Source: an uncultured Eubacterium sp. (lineage in GTDB: Bacteria > Bacillota > Clostridia > Peptostreptococcales > Anaerovoracaceae). From it: 64,000 nucleotides of DNA. The stretch is taken from assembly GCA_946555345.1 (NCBI GenBank), contig CAMNSS010000004.1, forward strand, positions 62,001 to 126,000, in the 5' to 3' direction. The position numbers and the translations under genes were made by a program. Below the pieces are notes generated by a model. It was given only the letters and a program-made list of their open reading frames with translations. It was not told where the DNA came from and made no database searches. Every line of letters starts with the position of its first letter. Within the stretch, counting starts at the first letter, position 1. Below are positions 58,931-64,000 of the stretch, one piece after another.

Positions 58931-61726
58931 ATGGCAGGGAGCAGGAGGACGCCTGCAAAGAAAGGCGGGCGTAAAACAAAAAATAGCGGTGCGGGGCGAA
59001 GCAGCGCGGCACGGGGCGCAGGCGGAAGGACAGGGCGCAGCAAGGCGGCAACAAGTGCGGGTCAAGGCCGCAATGCAGGGACTGCAGGCCGCAGAGAACG
59101 CATGGCAGGCGAAGGCGTGAAGGATGAAATCATCGCCATCGTCGTGATTGCTGTCGGTATTTTCCTTGCCGTGGCGTTCCATACGTCGTTTGCCGGGGCG
59201 GTCGGCACGGGGCTTTCGCAGTTTTTTAAGGGATTGTTTGGCTTTGCGGCGTATCTGTTGCCGTATTACTTCATCGTATATGGTGTTTTGCTTTTTTTAA
59301 AAAAAACCATCCGCGCGGGACTCAAGTCGGCCATGCTGCTGGTAATCATCTTTTTAATGGCTTCCCTGCTCAATTCCGGCAGGTTTATTACGGATGCGGT
59401 GCTGGACGAGGGGATGCTCCGCATGGCGGTTCACTATAATAACGGCATGGTCCTCGATGACGGCGGCCTCTTTGGCATGGTGGTTGGCAAGCTGATCGTG
59501 AAGCTGATCGGCATTCCCGGCCTTTATATCTTCTCGATCGTCGTTATTGCGGTATGCCTGCTGTTATTGATTAATACGCCGGTGTCGCGATTTTTGGAAA
59601 GCGCGCGGGAAAAGAGGGAAAGCCGCGCGGCCGAAAAGGAAGCACGGCGGCAGGAAAAGCAACGGGCGGACGAGCAGCGGCGGCAGCAGATGGATATGCT
59701 GCGAATTGGCGGGATGCGGCAGAGGCAGATGGATCAGCCGCAGCCGGACGGCCCGGAGGACTTGACCGAAGGACAGAAAAAGATCTTGGACTATATGCAG
59801 GCGGACAGCTTTGCATCAGGGCGGGGTGCAAAAGGCAGGGATGCCTTTGGAAACGGCGCAGAGCCGCTCGGCTTTTCCTTGGGTGAAAATGCGGGGAAGA
59901 TGGGTTTTTCTTTGGGAGAAGACGCAGGCAGGATGAACCTTTCCCTAGGAGGGGACGAACAGCCGCTGGATTTTTCATTAGGGGAAGATGCGCCGCCACT
60001 CGATTTTTCCTTGGGCGAAGAGCAGATGGAGAAGCCTAAACGTAAACGCAGGGAACGGGAAAAAGCGCAGCCAGACTCGAGCGCAAACCTGGCTTCTGAT
60101 GCGGACATCAATACCGCCGAGGCGGAATCCTTTGCGAGCAAGCCCGTGATTGCAGGCGGCTTTTCCCCGAAAGCGATGGAAGAAAAGCTGACCAAGGCGG
60201 AAGCGGAAAAAAGCACGTTAAAGAATGAGGATTTTAATATCACCATCACCTCCTCCGAGAGCTATCAATTCCCGCCGGTCGATCTTCTGAATAAAGCAAA
60301 GAGGGATTCCGGGAACAGGCTGGAGGATGAAAACAAGCTGCGGGCCAGGGCAGCCAAGCTGGAGGAAACGCTCAGCAGCTTTAATATTGCGGCCAATGTG
60401 ACTAACGTCACACAGGGTCCGGCGGTAACCAGGTATGAGGTACATCCGCATAGCGGCGTCAAGGTAAAGAGCATCAAGAACTTGGCGGACGATATCGCAT
60501 TAAACATGGAAGCGAAAAGCATCCGGATTGAAGCGCCGATTCCGGGAAAACCGGCAGTGGGAATCGAAATCGAAAACGACCGCATCAATATGGTGACGGT
60601 ACGGGAGATCATCGATTCGCCGGAGTTCCGAAAATCGGAGTCGAAGATTACCTTTGCCGTGGGAAAAGATATCGCGGGAAAGGCGATCGTGGCGGATTTG
60701 AAAACCATGCCGCATATGCTGATCGCGGGGTCTACCGGGTCGGGAAAGAGCGTGTGCATCAACAGCATCATCGCCAGCATTCTTTATAAAGCGAGGCCGG
60801 ATGAGGTGAAGCTGGTTCTCATCGATCCGAAGGTGGTAGAGCTTGCGAATTACAGCGGCATTCCGCACCTTCTGATTCCTGTCGTGACAGAGCCTGCCAA
60901 GGCTGCCGCTGCGCTTAACTGGGCGGTCGCCGAAATGGACGAGCGGTACAGGAAATTCGCCGAGGAAGGCGTGAGGGAGCTGGCAAGCTACAACAAGACC
61001 ATGCGGGAAAAAGGCGAGGAAGAAAGCGTGATGCCGCAGGTCGTAATCATCATCGATGAGCTGGCCGATTTGATGATGGCAGCGCCGTCACAGGTGGAGG
61101 AATCCATTTGCAGGCTGGCGCAGAAGGCAAGGGCCGCCGGGATGCATCTGATCGTAGCGACGCAGCGGCCGTCTGTCGATGTCATTACCGGTGTGATCAA
61201 GGCCAATATTCCATCGCGGATCGCATTTGCGGTATCCTCCCAGTTCGATTCCAGGACGATTCTCGACATGGCGGGCGCGGAAAAGCTGGTAGGCAAGGGC
61301 GATATGCTCTTTAACCCGCTGGGAAGCGGCAAGCCTGTACGGGTTCAGGGAACGTTCATATCGGATGACGAGGTGCATAAGATTATCGAATTTGTAAAAT
61401 CGCAAGTGGAAGAAATCGAGTATGCGGAAAACGTCATGGATACCATCGAACGCGCGAACGTGCCGGATGCGGAAAAGGGCAACCGTGATTTAGGCGACGA
61501 GCTTTTGCCGGAGGCGATCGAGCTGGTGGTGCAGGCGCAGCAGGCATCTGTATCCATGTTGCAAAGGCGTTTCCGAATCGGCTATAACAGGGCCGCCCGC
61601 ATCATCGATATGATGGAGGATCGGCAGATCATCGGACCTTCCGAGGGAAGCAAGCCGCGGAATGTGCTTATTTCCGAAGATGAATTGGAATTTATGCAGG
61701 AAAGCACGGCGGATATAGAAGCGTGA
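58931..61726 (+). CDS. ftsK: FtsK/SpoIIIE DNA translocase
   Basis: A 931-residue protein. Residues 1-62 are a basic Ala/Gly/Arg-rich leader; four membrane helices span about 63-215; a long charged linker covers 215-440 with tandem FSLGE repeats at about 311-367. The motor follows, with Walker A GSTGSGKS near residue 600 and Walker [14 protein letters not shown], and a C-terminal gamma winged helix ([20 protein letters not shown]). It pumps DNA at division and, in spore formers, into the forespore. Confidence 0.95.
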   Translation: MAGSRRTPAKKGGRKTKNSGAGRSSAARGAGGRTGRSKAATSAGQGRNAGTAGRRERMAGEGVKDEIIAIVVIAVGIFLAVAFHTSFAGAVGTGLSQFFKGLFGFAAYLLPYYFIVYGVLLFLKKTIRAGLKSAMLLVIIFLMASLLNSGRFITDAVLDEGMLRMAVHYNNGMVLDDGGLFGMVVGKLIVKLIGIPGLYIFSIVVIAVCLLLLINTPVSRFLESAREKRESRAAEKEARRQEKQRADEQRRQQMDMLRIGGMRQRQMDQPQPDGPEDLTEGQKKILDYMQADSFASGRGAKGRDAFGNGAEPLGFSLGENAGKMGFSLGEDAGRMNLSLGGDEQPLDFSLGEDAPPLDFSLGEEQMEKPKRKRREREKAQPDSSANLASDADINTAEAESFASKPVIAGGFSPKAMEEKLTKAEAEKSTLKNEDFNITITSSESYQFPPVDLLNKAKRDSGNRLEDENKLRARAAKLEETLSSFNIAANVTNVTQGPAVTRYEVHPHSGVKVKSIKNLADDIALNMEAKSIRIEAPIPGKPAVGIEIENDRINMVTVREIIDSPEFRKSESKITFAVGKDIAGKAIVADLKTMPHMLIAGSTGSGKSVCINSIIASILYKARPDEVKLVLIDPKVVELANYSGIPHLLIPVVTEPAKAAAALNWAVAEMDERYRKFAEEGVRELASYNKTMREKGEEESVMPQVVIIIDELADLMMAAPSQVEESICRLAQKARAAGMHLIVATQRPSVDVITGVIKANIPSRIAFAVSSQFDSRTILDMAGAEKLVGKGDMLFNPLGSGKPVRVQGTFISDDEVHKIIEFVKSQVEEIEYAENVMDTIERANVPDAEKGNRDLGDELLPEAIELVVQAQQASVSMLQRRFRIGYNRAARIIDMMEDRQIIGPSEGSKPRNVLISEDELEFMQESTADIEA

Positions 61727-61906
61727 GCATACAGAAAAAGAGAAACCCGATAAGAACGCCGCATTGAAAAGGAATGACGAAATGCGGACATGGAAGGATA
61801 TGAAGAATGAGGTGCGGAAAGAGCGATCGCAGATGCGTGAAAGCGTGAAAACCGATAGGAATAAGGACATGGTGAAGTGCGGGAAGAACGAGGGCATAAA
61901 AGAGGA

Positions 61907-63472
61907 ATGAAACTATATATTGAAACGCTGGGCTGTCCGAAAAATTTCAATGATTCCGAAGGGATCGCAGGCATCTGGGAGCGGGCAGGGATGCAGGTGA
62001 CGGATGATCCTGCAGCCGCTGATGCGATTTTAGTCAATACCTGCGGGTTTATCAACGATGCGAAAAAAGAATCCATCGATAAGATCTTTGAGATGGCGCA
62101 GTTCATCGAGGATGCGGAAGATGCGGCGGGCGAAACGATGGGCAGAGCATCAGATAAGCCAGTTGGAGAGATGGAAGATACGGCGGGTGCGGCTGACGGA
62201 ATGCCAAGCAGAGCATCAGCTTCGGAGAGCGGAGGAGCGGGCGAGGCGGCGGCTTCGGCGGGAACAGGGCCGGATGAACTGGCGGCGGCTTCGGCGCATG
62301 AGACAGTTTGCGTGACGGACGCAGGGTTGGCGGCGGAAGATGCCCCTGCAAAAGTGGCGGCGAAAAAGCTTTTGATCGTTTCCGGCTGCCTTTCACAGCG
62401 GTACGGCAAGGCGCTGTTCGATGAAATGCCGGAGGTGGACATCTTTCTCGGCGTCAACGACTACGAACGGCTGCCGCAGATCGTATCCCGGTTTCAGCGG
62501 GGAAAGCGGGAGAAGATCTTTAGCTGCCATCCTGACCGCTTCGAAGAATTTTCCGCCAGAAAGACGGCGGCCAACCCGTACTCGGCGACGCTGCGCATTG
62601 CGGAAGGGTGCGACAACTGTTGCGCCTATTGCGCGATTCCCCAGATCAGGGGCGGCTACCGGAGCAGGCCGATGGAACATATTTTGCGGGAGGCGGAGGA
62701 GCTTTCCGCAAAAGGCTGCAAGGAGCTGATTCTCATTGCACAGGATGTGACGGAGTACGGACGGGATCTTTACGGAAGATTGCGCCTTCCCGACCTGTTG
62801 CGCGCCCTTTGCAAAATAGATGGAATCCGCTGGATTAGGCTGATGTACTGCTACGAGGACAAGATAACGGATGAGCTGATCGAAGTGATGGCAGCAGAGG
62901 AAAAAATCTGTCCTTACATCGACATTCCCTTGCAGCATATTTCGGATGGTGTATTGCGACGCATGAACCGCCGCTCGACGAAAGCCAGCATCACGGATAC
63001 GCTCGCAAGGCTTCGCAGCGCGATTCCGGGCATCCATATCAGGACGACGCTGATTGCGGGATTTCCCGGGGAAAGTGAAGCCGAGTTTGAAGAACTTTTG
63101 GACTTCGTGGAAAGCGCCAAATTTGAGCGGCTGGGCGTTTTTGCATATTCCCGGGAGGAAGGAACTCCTGCGGGCAGGATGGCGCATCAAATCGATGAAG
63201 ATGAGAAGATTGCCAGGGTGGACGCGGTGATGAGAAGGCAGATCGATATTTCCCGTGCAATAAACGAGGCGAAGGTGGGAAATCTTCTGGAAGTGCTTGT
63301 GGACGGCATGGATGAGGCGGGCGCATACATCGGAAGGACGGCATGTGATGCGCCGGAAATCGATAACACGGTCATTTTCAGCGCCGGCCGGGAATTATTG
63401 CCCGGCGATATGGTTAAAGTAAGGATTGAGGATGCTTTCGACTACGACCTTGCTGGCAGAATGGAGGAGTGA
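61907..63472 (+). CDS. rimO: Ribosomal protein S12 methylthiotransferase RimO with insertion
   Basis: AGAGG before ATG 61907. 521 residues against about 440 usual. MTTase domain with the three cluster cysteines in ETLGCPKN, NTCGF and SGCLSQRYG; the radical-SAM motif is EGCDNCCAYCAIPQIRG; a TRAM domain ends the protein. Between NTCGF and SGCL, residues about 68-151 are an Ala/Gly/Glu/Ser-rich insertion of about 70-80 residues (for example GEAAASAGTGPDELAAASA), absent from the family. It modifies Asp of ribosomal protein S12. Confidence 0.92.
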   Translation: MKLYIETLGCPKNFNDSEGIAGIWERAGMQVTDDPAAADAILVNTCGFINDAKKESIDKIFEMAQFIEDAEDAAGETMGRASDKPVGEMEDTAGAADGMPSRASASESGGAGEAAASAGTGPDELAAASAHETVCVTDAGLAAEDAPAKVAAKKLLIVSGCLSQRYGKALFDEMPEVDIFLGVNDYERLPQIVSRFQRGKREKIFSCHPDRFEEFSARKTAANPYSATLRIAEGCDNCCAYCAIPQIRGGYRSRPMEHILREAEELSAKGCKELILIAQDVTEYGRDLYGRLRLPDLLRALCKIDGIRWIRLMYCYEDKITDELIEVMAAEEKICPYIDIPLQHISDGVLRRMNRRSTKASITDTLARLRSAIPGIHIRTTLIAGFPGESEAEFEELLDFVESAKFERLGVFAYSREEGTPAGRMAHQIDEDEKIARVDAVMRRQIDISRAINEAKVGNLLEVLVDGMDEAGAYIGRTACDAPEIDNTVIFSAGRELLPGDMVKVRIEDAFDYDLAGRMEE

Positions 63473-63473
63473 A

Positions 63474-64000
63474 ATGAATTTACCGAACAAATTGACGATG
63501 GGAAGAATCTTTGCCATTCCTGTATTTATCGTGGTATTTCTCTTTGATTACCGCTATGCGGCGGCCGTGATCTTTATTGTGGCGGCGCTGACGGATATGC
63601 TGGACGGGCATATTGCCCGCAAATACAACCTGGTGACGAATTTCGGAAAGCTGATGGACCCGCTGGCGGATAAGCTTTTGGTGATGTCGGCCTTGATTTG
63701 CCTGGCGCAGACAGGCGACGTCGCAGGCTGGATGGTAATCGTGATTTTAGGCAGGGAGTTCATCATCACCGGGATGCGGCAGGTCGCAGCGGCGCAGGGC
63801 ATCGTGATTGCGGCGGGAACGACGGGCAAGATCAAGACGATCACGCAGATGATCGCGATTCCTTTGTTGATTTTGGAAAACTGGCCGTTTTCTTTGCTGG
63901 CGGTAAATGTTCCGATGGACGTGATTTTCCTGTGGATTGCGCTAGTCATGACGATCGTTTCGGGGACGGAGTACATCGTGAAGAACAAGCAGTTGTTTTC
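63474..64000 (+). CDS. pgsA: CDP-diacylglycerol-glycerol-3-phosphate 3-phosphatidyltransferase (partial)
   Basis: Starts 1 base after rimO (GGAGTGAAATG) and continues past the right edge; 175 residues are visible. The CDP-alcohol phosphotransferase motif is complete: DMLDGHIARKYNLVTNFGKL then MDPLADK (D-G-x2-A-R-x8-G-x3-D-x3-D). It makes phosphatidylglycerophosphate. The rimO-pgsA order is common in Firmicutes. Confidence 0.95.
   Translation, partial: MNLPNKLTMGRIFAIPVFIVVFLFDYRYAAAVIFIVAALTDMLDGHIARKYNLVTNFGKLMDPLADKLLVMSALICLAQTGDVAGWMVIVILGREFIITGMRQVAAAQGIVIAAGTTGKIKTITQMIAIPLLILENWPFSLLAVNVPMDVIFLWIALVMTIVSGTEYIVKNKQLF

Overview
The window reads as chromosome of an anaerobic, butyrate-forming, endospore-lineage Firmicute (class Clostridia, roughly 50% GC). 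The signs are crotonase, acyl-CoA dehydrogenase and EtfBA genes, acetate kinase, the sporulation membrane protein YlbJ, a stand-alone Spo0A-type DNA-binding domain, and the gene order rsmD-coaD-ylbJ-tmcAL-ackA-rpmF. I cannot name a species. The left 19 kb is mobile DNA; the rest is chromosomal.

Region 1 (1-11.4 kb) is the late operon of a siphovirus-type prophage, all on the + strand: end of the probable capsid gene, head-tail connectors, tail terminator, tail tube, tail chaperone pair, tape measure, distal tail and baseplate genes, holin, a PG_binding/M15 endolysin and an XhlA-like protein. Its early genes and its own integrase must lie left of the window.

Region 2 (11.68-19.05 kb) is a second element of about 7.4 kb, bounded by an 18-bp direct repeat that resembles the 3' end of ssrA (tmRNA). 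It carries a tyrosine integrase next to one end, paired integrase arm-type repeats at both ends, a TTG-start CI-like repressor with divergent promoters, an excisionase-like protein, a sigma-70-like protein, three intact and one frameshifted small Cro/XRE regulators, several 31-91 aa genes and a candidate small RNA. It has no capsid, terminase or replication genes. It looks like a phage satellite or a prophage reduced to its early region, in tandem with the prophage of region 1.

Region 3 (19.3-26.8 kb) holds the most interesting content: two overlapping WYL-domain regulators, then a non-coding RNA with a tRNA-like cloverleaf followed by a long terminator hairpin, then a DUF2828 (TROVE/Ro60-like plus vWA) protein, RtcB RNA ligase and an RlaP-like nucleotidyltransferase. 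This is a Firmicute counterpart of the Ro60-YRNA-RtcB RNA-repair clusters, with a tRNA-mimicking RNA placed inside it.

Region 4 (27-42 kb) is a mixed accessory and metabolic stretch: an XRE membrane regulator, an ABC exporter preceded by a 22-bp perfect inverted repeat with an ArsR-type regulator behind it, a LytTR/DUF3021 pair, an MBL-fold hydrolase, a metallophosphoesterase, a DUF5688 protein, a CofE-like ligase, AzlC with a frameshifted AzlD, a flavoprotein and a crotonase.

Region 5 (42.8-64 kb) is core: acyl-CoA dehydrogenase/EtfBA, a Spo0A-like domain protein, rsmD, coaD, ylbJ, tmcAL, ackA, rpmF, an Spx/ArsC protein, a P-type cation ATPase behind a yybP-ykoY (Mn2+) riboswitch, asd, uppP, ftsK, rimO with a low-complexity insertion, and the start of pgsA.
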